DNA of 36,760 bases, taken from positions 1 through 36,760 of the forward strand of contig JAOPUX010000026.1 of NCBI GenBank assembly GCA_025963285.1, read 5' to 3'. The notes beneath the pieces are model-generated. The model had not been told where the DNA came from and did not search any database. It saw nothing but the letters and a program-made list of their open reading frames with translations. How positions within the stretch are numbered: position 1 is the stretch's first letter; the number at the start of each line of letters is the position of its first letter. The position numbers and the translations under genes were made by a program. Source of the DNA: Jatrophihabitans sp. GTDB taxonomy: Bacteria > Actinomycetota > Actinomycetes > Mycobacteriales > Jatrophihabitantaceae. Below, in pieces: positions 1 to 7,354 of the stretch.

Positions 1-809
1 TTGCCGCAGAAGCTCTCGTAGTCGATGAGCTCGGTGACCGGCTTGACCTCGGGGTCCTTGCGGATCTTGACGGTGCGGTAGGTCATCTCGAGGGCGTCGT
101 AGACCATCAGGCGGCCGAGCAGCGGCTCGCCGATGCCGGTGATCAGCTTGATCGCCTCGGTGGCCATGATCGAGCCGATCGACGCGCACAGCACGCCGAG
201 CACGCCCCCCTCGGCGCACGAGGGCACCATGCCGGGCGGCGGCGGGTCCGGGTAGAGGTCGCGGTAGTTCGGGCCGTACTTGTTCCAGAAGACCGAAGCC
301 TGACCGTCGAAGCGGTAGATCGAGCCCCAGACGTAGGGCTTGTCCAGCAGCACCGCGGCGTCGTTGACCATGTACCGCGTGGCGAAGTTGTCGGTGCCGT
401 CGACGATGAGGTCGTACTGGCTGAAGATCTCCAGCACGTTGTCGTTGTCCAGCCGCAGGTCGTGCACGATGACGTTGACCAGCGGGTTGATCTCGTTGAC
501 CGACTCGCGTGCCGACTCGGCCTTCGAGCGGCCGATGTCGCTCTGCCCGTGGATGATCTGACGCTGCAGGTTCGACTCGTCGACCGTGTCGAACTCGACG
601 ATGCCGAGCGTGCCGACCCCCGCCGCGGCGAGGTACATCAGCGCGGGCGAGCCGAGGCCACCGGCACCGACGCAGAGCACCTTGGCGTTCTTGAGGCGCT
701 TCTGCCCGGTCATGGCGACGTCGGGGATGATCAGGTGGCGGCTGTAGCGGCGCACCTCATCGATCGTGAGCGACTCGGCGGGCTCCACCAGCGGCGGCAG
801 TGTCGACAC
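1..809 (-). CDS. moeZ: MoeZ/MoeB-type adenylyltransferase (partial, 3' end off the window)
   Basis: The first 269 codons of a ThiF/MoeB-family enzyme are present; the C-terminus lies before base 1. The family activates the C-terminal glycine of small ubiquitin-like sulphur carriers (MoaD, ThiS, CysO) as acyl-adenylates, and actinobacterial MoeZ then sulphurates them with a C-terminal rhodanese domain, which would lie outside the window. Visible signatures are the nucleotide-binding VIGAGGLGSPALLYLAAAG segment, NLQRQIIHGQ, the VDGTDNFATRY motif and GSIYRFDGQ. The GTG start at 809 is preferred because AAAGGA lies 8 nt upstream and the protein then begins V-S-T-L-P-P-L-V-E-P like mycobacterial MoeZ. 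An in-frame ATG at 827 also has an AGGA box. It lies next to the DUF3152 gene, as in Mycobacterium (Rv3206c-Rv3207c). Whether the rhodanese domain is really present cannot be seen. Confidence 0.93.
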   Translation of the reverse strand, partial: MSTLPPLVEPAESLTIDEVRRYSRHLIIPDVAMTGQKRLKNAKVLCVGAGGLGSPALMYLAAAGVGTLGIVEFDTVDESNLQRQIIHGQSDIGRSKAESARESVNEINPLVNVIVHDLRLDNDNVLEIFSQYDLIVDGTDNFATRYMVNDAAVLLDKPYVWGSIYRFDGQASVFWNKYGPNYRDLYPDPPPPGMVPSCAEGGVLGVLCASIGSIMATEAIKLITGIGEPLLGRLMVYDALEMTYRTVKIRKDPEVKPVTELIDYESFCG

Positions 810-922
810 AGCAACTGTCCTTTGCATTCGACTTCCTAGGAACGTCAGACCTAACCCCGTCCCCAGGGCGGCCATTCCCGTCCAGTCTCCCCCATCCGGC
901 ACGGGCGCGATCCTGCTGGGCG

Positions 923-1981
923 CTACTCGCCGCCCTGCAGGTAGTACTCGTTGTTCTGCCGGGTGTCGACCGCCTCGGCGCCCGGGGCATCCTTTGCACC
1001 CTGCGGGTAAGGCCACGGGTTGGCCTCGCAGAGCTTCCCGCTCGGCGTCTTGAGACCGATCGTCTGCTGCATCATCGCTGGCGCCAAGCCGTCGGCGAGG
1101 CACTCGTGCGCGTGCATGTGGCCGAGGGCGTGACCGTCCTCGTGATTGATCATGTACGTGCGGTAGGCGGTGAGATCGGCGATGTAGGACGGCGCGCCAC
1201 GCACCCAGCGCGCGTCGTCGAAGACCACCCGGTTGACGGCGAGTCCCGACACCGATCCGGCCGCCGCGTAGCACGACGTCTCGATCTTGATCGTGTAGCC
1301 GCAGTACTTACGCACCGTGAAGGCCGACGTCATGCTCACCCGGAAGTCTGGGGTCCCCGAGTCGACCCGCTGCAGCTCGACGCCGTGGCCCGACCAGCTG
1401 CGCGGATCGGCGAGCGTCTGGTCGACCAGTGCGGCGAACTGCGCCACGTCGATGCCGGTGACGCCCTTCTCGACCTCGATGTCGTAGGTCCAGATCTTGC
1501 CCGTGGACGAGTGACCGAACGGCTTCGTGGTGCCCTTCACGATCGAGTACGTTCCCTCGCCACTCTTGGTGTACGGCGCCCCCGGAGGCAGGGAGAGGGC
1601 GTTGAGCGGCACGCTGTTCGGCGAGGCCGACTCGGAGTGCACCGTGGTGTCGCTCGCCGCCGGCGGGTTGGAGGCACCGGTGCTACTTGGCTGCGCGGTG
1701 GTCGGGGCGGCGGACGTGCCACGCTCACCGGCCGACGGGTCCTTCACCGTCATCAGCGCGACGATCGTGATGATCACGAGAATGGGCAGCGCGTAAGCCC
1801 GCCAGCCGTAGCGCCGGGTGAAGCCGCGGACCGCGTCACCCACACCCGGCTCGTCACCAGCGTCGAAGGTCGCCACGCCACGCCGCGCGGCGGCGATGTC
1901 GGCAGACGGGTCGCGTCCGGGCACGGGTACCGGCTGGTGATCCAGTGATGTCCCGGGACGGGGTTCGGGGCGGTCGGCCAC
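923..1981 (-). CDS. DUF3152 membrane-anchored putative metzincin-like metalloprotease
   Basis: This 352-residue protein has a basic/Pro-rich cytosolic N-terminus, one membrane segment (about residues 62-79) and a Thr/Ser/Pro-rich extracytoplasmic linker (about 82-125). A globular C-terminal domain follows that belongs to the DUF3152 family by its overall pattern and gene neighbourhood. Residues 280-290 read HEDGHALGHMH, an exact match to the zinc-binding consensus HExxHxxGxxH, and an Ala-Pro-Ala-Met-Met stretch about 13 residues later could be the Met-turn. Four cysteines (about 227, 237, 293, 318) may form disulphides outside the cell. Function is unknown; an extracytoplasmic zinc protease is inferred. 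The start is GTG with only a weak GAG box. It is the counterpart of Rv3207c beside moeZ in Mycobacterium. Confidence 0.85.
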   Translation of the reverse strand: MADRPEPRPGTSLDHQPVPVPGRDPSADIAAARRGVATFDAGDEPGVGDAVRGFTRRYGWRAYALPILVIITIVALMTVKDPSAGERGTSAAPTTAQPSSTGASNPPAASDTTVHSESASPNSVPLNALSLPPGAPYTKSGEGTYSIVKGTTKPFGHSSTGKIWTYDIEVEKGVTGIDVAQFAALVDQTLADPRSWSGHGVELQRVDSGTPDFRVSMTSAFTVRKYCGYTIKIETSCYAAAGSVSGLAVNRVVFDDARWVRGAPSYIADLTAYRTYMINHEDGHALGHMHAHECLADGLAPAMMQQTIGLKTPSGKLCEANPWPYPQGAKDAPGAEAVDTRQNNEYYLQGGE

Positions 1982-2033
1982 GGATCTCAGGGTGCCACAC
2001 AGGGCTGGCCGAGTCGTGCCAACACGGCCAAGG

Positions 2034-3065
2034 TCAACTCAGCTTCGCCGCATCCTCGACGAGCGCCAGCACGGCCCGTGCAGAGGTGAGCGGGTCCTCC
2101 ATCATCGCCGTGTGCCCCACATGCTCCAGGACGAGCAGCCTGCTGTTGCGCAGGGCCGCGGCCACCACGGGCGCCAGATCAGGTGCGACGAGCCTGTCCT
2201 CGTCTCCCCAGAGCACGAGTGTCGGCGCCGTGATCGCACGAAGCGCCGCCCACATCTGCCTGCGCTGGGCGAACTGGGTACGCACCAAGCCGCGCGTGGC
2301 TCGCAGCATGGCGTCCTCGGCCCAGGGCAGGCGCAGCCGGGCGGTGGCCTCCTGTGCCGCCTCCTCTAGCCGGGTCGCGGGATAGCGGCTGGGGTCGGCG
2401 AAGCACAGCGCGATCGTGGCGCGGACCCGAGTCGCGACGTCGATGCCGCGCATCCGCCGCAGGGCCGCCGCGCCGACCATCGGCACGATTAGCAGGGCCA
2501 TGCGCGGGTCGCTGCGCAGCGGGTGCGCGCGGAACTTGGTGTCCGGCACTGCTGGCGAGATCAGGGTGAGGGTGCGGATCAGGTCCGGCCGCTGGGCCGC
2601 CACCAGGATGCTGATCGCGCCACCCATCGAGTTGCCGACGAGGTGGACGGGGCCACGCCCGCTGATCTCGAGGTAGTCGATGACGGTCCGAGCCTGGCTG
2701 CGCAGCGAGTAGTCGCGATCGTGCGCCGGGCCGCTGCGGCCGAAGCCCGGCAGGTCGATGGCCTCGATGGCGAGCTGGTCGCGCAGGATGCCCGCGAAGT
2801 CGGTCCAGTTGTGGGCCGAGCCACCGAGGCCGTGGACCAGGAGAGCCGGCTCGGCCCCCTTGTTCTCCGTCGGTGTCGTTCGGACGTGGACGTCGACGCC
2901 GCCGACGTTCACCGTCCTTCCCGGCCAGATCCCGGTTACCGTCTCCGGCCCCGGCAGCACCGTGTCGGAGAGGCGGGCGTCGCGAGCGGGCCGGCCCTCC
3001 CCCGGCGCGACGGGCTGCTCAGCGGGGGGCGTGGTGGGTGCTGCGGAGGTAGAGCGGACGGCCAT
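2034..3065 (-). CDS. alpha/beta-fold hydrolase
   Basis: A 343-residue alpha/beta hydrolase of the lipase/esterase/epoxide-hydrolase superfamily. The oxyanion-hole HGLGG is at about 78-82, the nucleophile elbow GNSMGG puts Ser at about 146, the acid is Asp of WGDED near 290 and the base is His of HVGHTA near 318, so the triad is complete. About 50 N-terminal residues rich in Ala, Pro and Arg precede the fold, with no convincing signal peptide. The substrate cannot be told from sequence. It lies 52 bp after the DUF3152 start on the same strand, between that gene and ku, in a block that interrupts the moeZ-to-TetR order known from Mycobacterium. The start is ATG at 3065. Confidence 0.85.
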   Translation of the reverse strand: MAVRSTSAAPTTPPAEQPVAPGEGRPARDARLSDTVLPGPETVTGIWPGRTVNVGGVDVHVRTTPTENKGAEPALLVHGLGGSAHNWTDFAGILRDQLAIEAIDLPGFGRSGPAHDRDYSLRSQARTVIDYLEISGRGPVHLVGNSMGGAISILVAAQRPDLIRTLTLISPAVPDTKFRAHPLRSDPRMALLIVPMVGAAALRRMRGIDVATRVRATIALCFADPSRYPATRLEEAAQEATARLRLPWAEDAMLRATRGLVRTQFAQRRQMWAALRAITAPTLVLWGDEDRLVAPDLAPVVAAALRNSRLLVLEHVGHTAMMEDPLTSARAVLALVEDAAKLS

Positions 3066-3148
3066 CTGCCGAGATTACGCCGCGCGTGGATGACGTTTGC
3101 CTACGCTGTTGCCGGTTGCGGTGGTGCTGGGCGGCAACTTGGTAGGCA

Positions 3149-3220
3149 ACGATCACGTTTTGCACCGGAGTGACGGCCTTCGGGGCAGGGATCGGTCAGC
3201 TCGGCACAGAACGTGATCGT
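3149..3220. repeat. 11-bp inverted repeat between ku and the hydrolase gene
   Basis: ACGATCACGTT at 3149-3159 is repeated in exact inverse as AACGTGATCGT at 3210-3220, with 50 nt between. It lies between the ku stop codon and the upstream region of the hydrolase gene, both on the minus strand. It could be a termination structure for ku or a paired operator; there is no U-tract. Confidence 0.5.
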
Positions 3221-3229
3221 CGCTTTCGA

Positions 3230-4330
3230 CTACGCCGATTTCTTGGCCGGGGCCTTCGCTGCCGACTTCTTGGCCGGGGCCTTCGCTGCCGCCTTCTTGG
3301 CCGGGGCCTTCGCTGCCGCCTTCTTAGCCGGGGCCTTGGTTGCCGCCTTCTTCGCCGGGGCCTTCGCTGCCGACTTCTTGGCCGGGGCCTTCGCTGCCGA
3401 CTTCTTGGCCGGGGCCTTCGCTGCCGCCTTCTTAGCCGGGGCCTTCGCTGCCGCCTTCTTAGCCGGGGCCTTCGCTGCCGCCTTCTTGGCCGGGGTGGCC
3501 TTCACGGTGACGGTCTTACGGGTGGGGGCCTTGGCGGCGGCGGCCACCTCCCCGCGCGCCGACTTCGCTGCCTCCACCGAGGCACGCAGCGCCGACATCA
3601 GGTCGACGACGTTGCCAGCCGTGGGTTGGGCCTCCTCGACCTCCACGAGCTCACGCCCTTCGATCTTGGCGTCGATCACCTTCTGCAGGGCATCGCGGTA
3701 GTCGTCGGTGTACTCGTCTGAGTCGAAGTCGCCGGCCATGCTCGACACGAGGGAGTCAGCCATCGCGCGCTCCTGCGGGCGGATCTCGACGTCTTCGCCG
3801 ATGAAGCTGAAGTCGGGCTCACGGACCTCGTCGGGCCAGATCATCGTCGAGAGCACGATGACGCCCTCGCGCACCCGCAGGGTGGCCAGCTGCTCGCGGT
3901 TGCGGATCGCCACCTTCACCACACCCACCTGGCCGCTGGAGTCGAGGGCGTCGCGGAGCAGCACGTAAGGCTTGAGCGCAGGCTTCTCCGGCTCCAGGTA
4001 GTAGCTCTTCGCGAAGTAGATGGGGTCGATCTGGTCGACGGGCACGAACTGCAGCACGTCCACCACTCGGGTGCTGGGCAGCGGCAGGTCGGCGAAGTCC
4101 TCGTCGGTGAGCACCACTGTCTCGCCGGAGGGCAGCGTGTAGCCCTTGGCGATGTCGGCGTAGGCCACCTCCTCGCCATCGGCCTCGGCCACCCGGCGGT
4201 AGCGCACCCGCGAGCCGTCCGAACGCCGTACCTGGTGGAAGCTGACGTCCTTCTCCTCGGTGGCCGAGTAGAGCCTGACCCCGATGCTGACGAGCCCGAA
4301 GGAGATGCTGCCCTTCCAGATAGCGCGCAC
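3230..4330 (-). CDS. ku: Ku DNA end-binding protein of bacterial NHEJ
   Basis: Bacterial Ku forms a homodimeric ring on double-strand break ends and recruits LigD-type enzymes. The 366-residue product starts V-R-A-I-W-K-G-S-I-S-F-G-L-V, the hallmark Ku N-terminus, and continues with YSATEEKDVSFHQV, the central beta-barrel region and DALQKVIDAKIEGRE near the end of the core (about residue 230). The last 95 or so residues are an extended basic tail of PAKKxAAKA repeats, a type of C-terminal extension known from actinobacterial Ku that adds DNA binding. GTG at 4330 is chosen because the family motif starts there and GGAG lies 6 nt upstream; the frame stays open further up without family similarity. 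It is transcribed away from the ligase and polymerase genes, 65 bp apart. Confidence 0.95.
   Translation of the reverse strand: MRAIWKGSISFGLVSIGVRLYSATEEKDVSFHQVRRSDGSRVRYRRVAEADGEEVAYADIAKGYTLPSGETVVLTDEDFADLPLPSTRVVDVLQFVPVDQIDPIYFAKSYYLEPEKPALKPYVLLRDALDSSGQVGVVKVAIRNREQLATLRVREGVIVLSTMIWPDEVREPDFSFIGEDVEIRPQERAMADSLVSSMAGDFDSDEYTDDYRDALQKVIDAKIEGRELVEVEEAQPTAGNVVDLMSALRASVEAAKSARGEVAAAAKAPTRKTVTVKATPAKKAAAKAPAKKAAAKAPAKKAAAKAPAKKSAAKAPAKKSAAKAPAKKAATKAPAKKAAAKAPAKKAAAKAPAKKSAAKAPAKKSA
3233..3497. repeat. 27-bp tandem repeat encoding the Ku lysine/alanine tail
   Basis: Nearly ten contiguous 27-bp units encode PAKKxAAKA. Reading the variable residue from N to C gives A A A S S A A A S S, so a five-unit (135-bp) block appears to have been duplicated. 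One unit carries AAT in place of AAA. Copy number may vary between strains and may also be miscounted in short-read assemblies. Confidence 0.9.
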
Positions 4331-4395
4331 GCTCAGCTCCGTCCAGCTCGAAATGTGTGGGTGTCGAGTGCCACTTGAGGGTTTATCTACCCACA
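4331..4395. promoter_or_regulatory. divergent ku / ligase intergenic region
   Basis: Sixty-five bases separate the GTG of ku (minus strand) from the ATG of the ligase (plus strand) and must hold both promoters unless transcription starts inside a gene. There is no Shine-Dalgarno sequence before the ligase ATG, so its message may be leaderless. No confident -35/-10 pair was found. Confidence 0.4.
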
Positions 4396-5334
4396 ATGGC
4401 ACCTGTGAAGCCAATGCTCGCCACCTCGGCCCAGGTTCTTCCGGTGGGGGCGGAGTGGGCATTCGAGTTCAAATGGGACGGTGTGCGCGCTCTCGTAGAT
4501 GTCACAGCCCGCGGCATCCGGCTGGCGAGCCGGGCGGAGAACGACATCACTACCGCCTACCCGGAGCTCGTCACCGCCCTCGACGGCAGCCCCGATGCCC
4601 TGCTCGACGGCGAGGTGGTCGCCTTCGTCGACGGCCGGCCCTCCTTCGAGGCGCTGCAGCTGCGCATGCACGTCCGCAGCCGGAGCGAGGCACTGACGCT
4701 GGCTGCGAGCACGCCCGTCTCCCTCGTGGTCTTCGACCTGCTGCGCGCCGACGGCACCGACCTGCGCCGCCGCCCGTATCACGAGCGGCGAGCCACGCTG
4801 GAGCAGTGGGCCGCGGACGGCCGCACCGGTGTGGTGCTCAGCCCGAGCTTCGACGACGGCCCGGCCACCGAGGCGGCCGCTCGCCAGCACGCACTGGAGG
4901 GCGTAATCGCCAAACGGCTCGGCTCACGCTACGAGCCGGGTGTGCGTTCACCGGACTGGCGCAAGCTCCGCTTCGTCCGCAGCGGTGACTTCGTCGTCAT
5001 CGGCTGGGAGTCCCCACGCGAGGGCTCGCAGGCACTCAGCTCGCTGCTGCTGGGCTACCAGGTAGCCGGCTCGCTCCACTTTGCAGGCAAGGCGGGCAGC
5101 GGGATCGGGGCCGCCACCGCACGGGAGCTGCAGGCGGCGCTGCAGGGGCGCGCCGACTGCGTGCTCGCCGAGCAGCCCCCGGCGAGCCCGGGCCGGAGGG
5201 TGCACTGGGTGGAGCCCACCGTGGTCGTCGAGATCGCGTTCCTCGACTGGACGGGAGAGGGGCGGCTGCGGCACCCCGTCTTCCAGCGACTCCGGACGGA
5301 CAAGACGGTCGAGGAGGCCAGCGGAGATGCCTGA
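4396..5334 (+). CDS. ATP-dependent DNA ligase (LigD ligase-domain / LigC type)
   Basis: A 312-residue ATP-dependent DNA ligase corresponding to the ligase domain of LigD. It seals nicks after end joining through a lysine-AMP intermediate. Motif I is FEFKWDGVR with the nucleophile at Lys26; then R-A-E-N-D-I-T, LLDGEVVAF (motif III), VVFDLLRADG (IIIa), EGVIAKRLGSRY (IV) and DWRKLRF (V), followed by an OB-fold of about 110 residues. ATG at 4396 gives M-A-P-V-K-P-M-L-A, the usual beginning of this family; thirteen more in-frame codons upstream are not conserved. No ribosome-binding site precedes it. Its last 8 bases overlap the polymerase gene, so the two are translationally linked. There is no polymerase or nuclease domain in the same polypeptide. 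Confidence 0.93.
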   Translation: MAPVKPMLATSAQVLPVGAEWAFEFKWDGVRALVDVTARGIRLASRAENDITTAYPELVTALDGSPDALLDGEVVAFVDGRPSFEALQLRMHVRSRSEALTLAASTPVSLVVFDLLRADGTDLRRRPYHERRATLEQWAADGRTGVVLSPSFDDGPATEAAARQHALEGVIAKRLGSRYEPGVRSPDWRKLRFVRSGDFVVIGWESPREGSQALSSLLLGYQVAGSLHFAGKAGSGIGAATARELQAALQGRADCVLAEQPPASPGRRVHWVEPTVVVEIAFLDWTGEGRLRHPVFQRLRTDKTVEEASGDA

Positions 5335-6268
5335 GAAGGTGACGGTGCAGGTCGGCGAGCGGCAACTGCAGCTCACGAACCTGGCCAAGGTGCTCTACCC
5401 GCAGGCCGGCTTCACGAAGGGCGAGGTCCTCGACTACTACAGCCGGATCGCCCCCGTCCTGCTTCCCCACCTGGCCGACCGGCCACTCACCGTGAAGCGC
5501 TACCCGAACGGGGTCGACGCCGCGTTCTTCTTCGAGAAGAACGCCTCGCGGGGCACCCCGGAGTGGGTCCGTACGGTGACGCTGCCGGTGCCGGGGTCGA
5601 CCAAGAAGCGCGAGACGATCGACTACGTGGTGGTCGAGGAGCTGGCCACCCTCGTCTGGCTGGCGAACCTCGCGGCGCTGGAGCTGCATGTGCCGCAGTG
5701 GCGCGTGCCGCGACGGGCACACAAACCACGCACCGATCTGCTCGTCTTCGACCTCGACCCCGGTGCACCCGCGGCCATCGGCGAGTGCTGCGAGGTGGCC
5801 CTCCTGCTCCGCGAGCTCCTGGCCGAGGACGGCATCACCCTCAGCGCCAAGACCTCCGGATCGAAGGGGATGCAGGTCAGTGCACCGGTGAGCGTCGATG
5901 ATCCCGAGACCACCTCGACCTACGCTCACGCCGTGGCCAGGCAGCTCGAGGCGACGCACCCGAAGCTGGTCGTCTCGCGGATGACGAAGTCCCTTCGGCC
6001 CGGCAAGATCTTCGTCGACTGGAGTCAGAACAACGCCGCCAAGACGACCGTGGCGCCGTACTCGCTGCGTGCCCGCGACGAGCCGACCGTCTCCACGCCC
6101 GTGACCTGGGACGAGGTCGCTTCCGGCGCCGCGCTGCGTTTCACCGCGGCCGAGGTGCTCGAACGGGTGGCCGAGTTCGGGGACCTCTTCGCCGGCACCC
6201 TCGACGACGCCGCGCGGGTCCGGCTCACTCCGGGAATGGCGAATCGCTGGGGAGGTCCTACTCGCTAG
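5327..6268 (+). CDS. ligD: LigD-type primase-polymerase (NHEJ polymerase domain)
   Basis: A 313-residue stand-alone version of the LigD polymerase domain (archaeo-eukaryotic primase superfamily), which fills gaps and adds ribonucleotides at broken ends. Visible signatures are LTNLAKVLYP, TVKRYPNGVD, ALELHVPQWR (His about 121), the metal-binding DLD of VFDLDPG (Asp 142 and 144), TSGSK (about 176-180), MTKSLRPGKIFVDWSQN with the third Asp near 231, and APYSLR. After TSGSKG the residues are M-Q, where M. tuberculosis LigD has L-H. ATG at 5327 overlaps the ligase stop and has GAGGAGG 9 nt upstream. With Ku and the ligase it gives a three-gene NHEJ set; a 3'-phosphoesterase domain is missing here. 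Confidence 0.92.
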   Translation: MPEKVTVQVGERQLQLTNLAKVLYPQAGFTKGEVLDYYSRIAPVLLPHLADRPLTVKRYPNGVDAAFFFEKNASRGTPEWVRTVTLPVPGSTKKRETIDYVVVEELATLVWLANLAALELHVPQWRVPRRAHKPRTDLLVFDLDPGAPAAIGECCEVALLLRELLAEDGITLSAKTSGSKGMQVSAPVSVDDPETTSTYAHAVARQLEATHPKLVVSRMTKSLRPGKIFVDWSQNNAAKTTVAPYSLRARDEPTVSTPVTWDEVASGAALRFTAAEVLERVAEFGDLFAGTLDDAARVRLTPGMANRWGGPTR

Positions 6269-6320
6269 TAGAGTCGGGCCGTCCTGGCGTGGTGCCCGGG
6301 CGGAGGGGTGAGGAGCAGCC

Positions 6321-6950
6321 ATGACGCGCGCCGGTATCGGTCCGGAGGTCGTGCGTGGCGGTCGTCTGCCCCGCTCCGCCCGTCGCAAGCAGCTGCTCGC
6401 CGCGGCCCAGGAGGTGTTCGTCGCCAACGGTTACCACGCGGCCGCCATGGACGACATCGCCGAGCGGGCCGGCGTCTCCAAGCCGGTTCTGTACCAGCAC
6501 TTCCCCGGCAAGCTCGAGCTTTACCTCGCGCTGCTCGATACCCAGGCCGACCTCCTCGGCAAGGCCGTGCAGGACGCGCTCGACAAGACCACCGACAACC
6601 GCGAACGCATCCATGGCGTGCTCTCGGCCTACTTCGGCTTCGTCGACCGCGACGGCAACGACGGCGCCTTCCGTTTGATCTTCGAGACCGATCTCGGCAA
6701 CGAGCCCGCCGTCCGCGATCGTGTCGAGGCGGTGGCGCAGCGCACCATGCAGGCCGTCGCCGACACGGTGGCCAGCGACACCGGCCTCGACCTGGCCCGC
6801 GCCGAGCTGCTCTCGACGGCGCTCACCGGTGCCGCCCAGGTGGCCGCGCGCTGGTGGCTGGCCGCCGACCGGCCCGTCACCCAGGACGAGGCCGTGCACC
6901 TGCTCGAGTCGCTGCTCTGGCGGGGCATCTCCAACTTCCCGCGGCAGTAG
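6321..6950 (+). CDS. TetR/AcrR-family transcriptional regulator
   Basis: A 209-residue TetR-type repressor. The N-terminal domain holds the helix-turn-helix MDDIAERAGVSKPVLYQHF at about 43-61, followed by the usual GKLELYLALLD helix. The C-terminal part is an all-helical ligand/dimer domain whose effector is unknown. The ATG has GAGGAG 5 nt upstream. In Mycobacterium the equivalent gene (Rv3208) lies between the DUF3152 and DUF3107 genes, as it would here without the NHEJ insertion, so orthology is likely. Its targets cannot be read from the sequence; no clear palindromic operator was found in its 52-bp upstream gap. Confidence 0.9.
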   Translation: MTRAGIGPEVVRGGRLPRSARRKQLLAAAQEVFVANGYHAAAMDDIAERAGVSKPVLYQHFPGKLELYLALLDTQADLLGKAVQDALDKTTDNRERIHGVLSAYFGFVDRDGNDGAFRLIFETDLGNEPAVRDRVEAVAQRTMQAVADTVASDTGLDLARAELLSTALTGAAQVAARWWLAADRPVTQDEAVHLLESLLWRGISNFPRQ

Positions 6951-7069
6951 CGCCACCCCGCGCACCCCCCGCGTTCGCTCTCGGCGCACCTCCGGTGGCG
7001 GCATCCCGATCCCGCCTCGGCTAGCGTTGACCTCCTAGGCAGTGACCAACGAATCGCAGGAGGAACCGC

Positions 7070-7297
7070 GTGGAGGTCAAGATCGGCGTGCTGCACACGC
7101 CGCGCGAGATCGTTCTGGAGAGCACCCAGAGCCACGACGAGGTGGAGCAGCTCGTCGCCACCGCGCTCAAGAGCGTCGACGGTCAGCTGGTGCTCACCGA
7201 CGAACGCGGCCGCCGCGTGATCGTCCCCGCCAACCTCGTCGCCTACGTCGAGATAGCCCAGGGCGACCAGCGTCGCGTCGGCTTCGCCGCCAGCTAA
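7070..7297 (+). CDS. DUF3107 family small protein (TB9.4-like)
   Basis: A 75-residue protein starting M-E-V-K-I-G-V and containing REIVLES, LTDERGRRVIVPANLVAYVEI and GFAAS, all typical of DUF3107, an actinobacterial family that includes the mycobacterial protein TB9.4 (Rv3208A). The function is unknown. The GTG start has a perfect AGGAGG 6 nt upstream. The gene is in the expected place just downstream of the TetR gene, with 119 bp between, and is followed by a long hairpin that separates it from the convergent ferritin-like gene. Confidence 0.9.
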   Translation: MEVKIGVLHTPREIVLESTQSHDEVEQLVATALKSVDGQLVLTDERGRRVIVPANLVAYVEIAQGDQRRVGFAAS

Positions 7298-7303
7298 CTC
7301 GGT

Positions 7304-7351
7304 GATCTTGTTGCGCTTTCGGGGTCCTGACCCGGAAAGCGCAACAGGATC
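7304..7351. terminator. long hairpin between convergent genes (bidirectional terminator)
   Basis: A 17-bp outer stem (7304-7320 with 7335-7351, one G-T pair) built around GTTGCGCTTTC / GAAAGCGCAAC is followed by a G-G mismatch and an inner GGGTC/GACCC stem with a tiny loop. It starts 6 nt after the DUF3107 stop and ends 3 nt before the convergent gene's stop. There is no U-tract, as is common for actinobacterial terminators. Confidence 0.75.
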
Positions 7352-7354
7352 GCG

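Noticed and set aside
3233-3497. Regular 27-bp repeats that might be taken for a CRISPR array.
   Set aside because: The units are contiguous without unique spacers and are translated within Ku; no cas genes are near.
3170-3721. Two long plus-strand frames with repeated FLAGAFAA or RCRLLGRGL units opposite ku, looking like a repetitive membrane or glycine-rich protein.
   Set aside because: They are the complement of the Ku lysine/alanine repeats; the minus frame has clear Ku similarity and the repeats explain the pattern.
5036-6427. A 463-codon minus-strand frame opposite the NHEJ ligase and polymerase.
   Set aside because: It has no recognisable domain, while the plus-strand genes carry all catalytic motifs.
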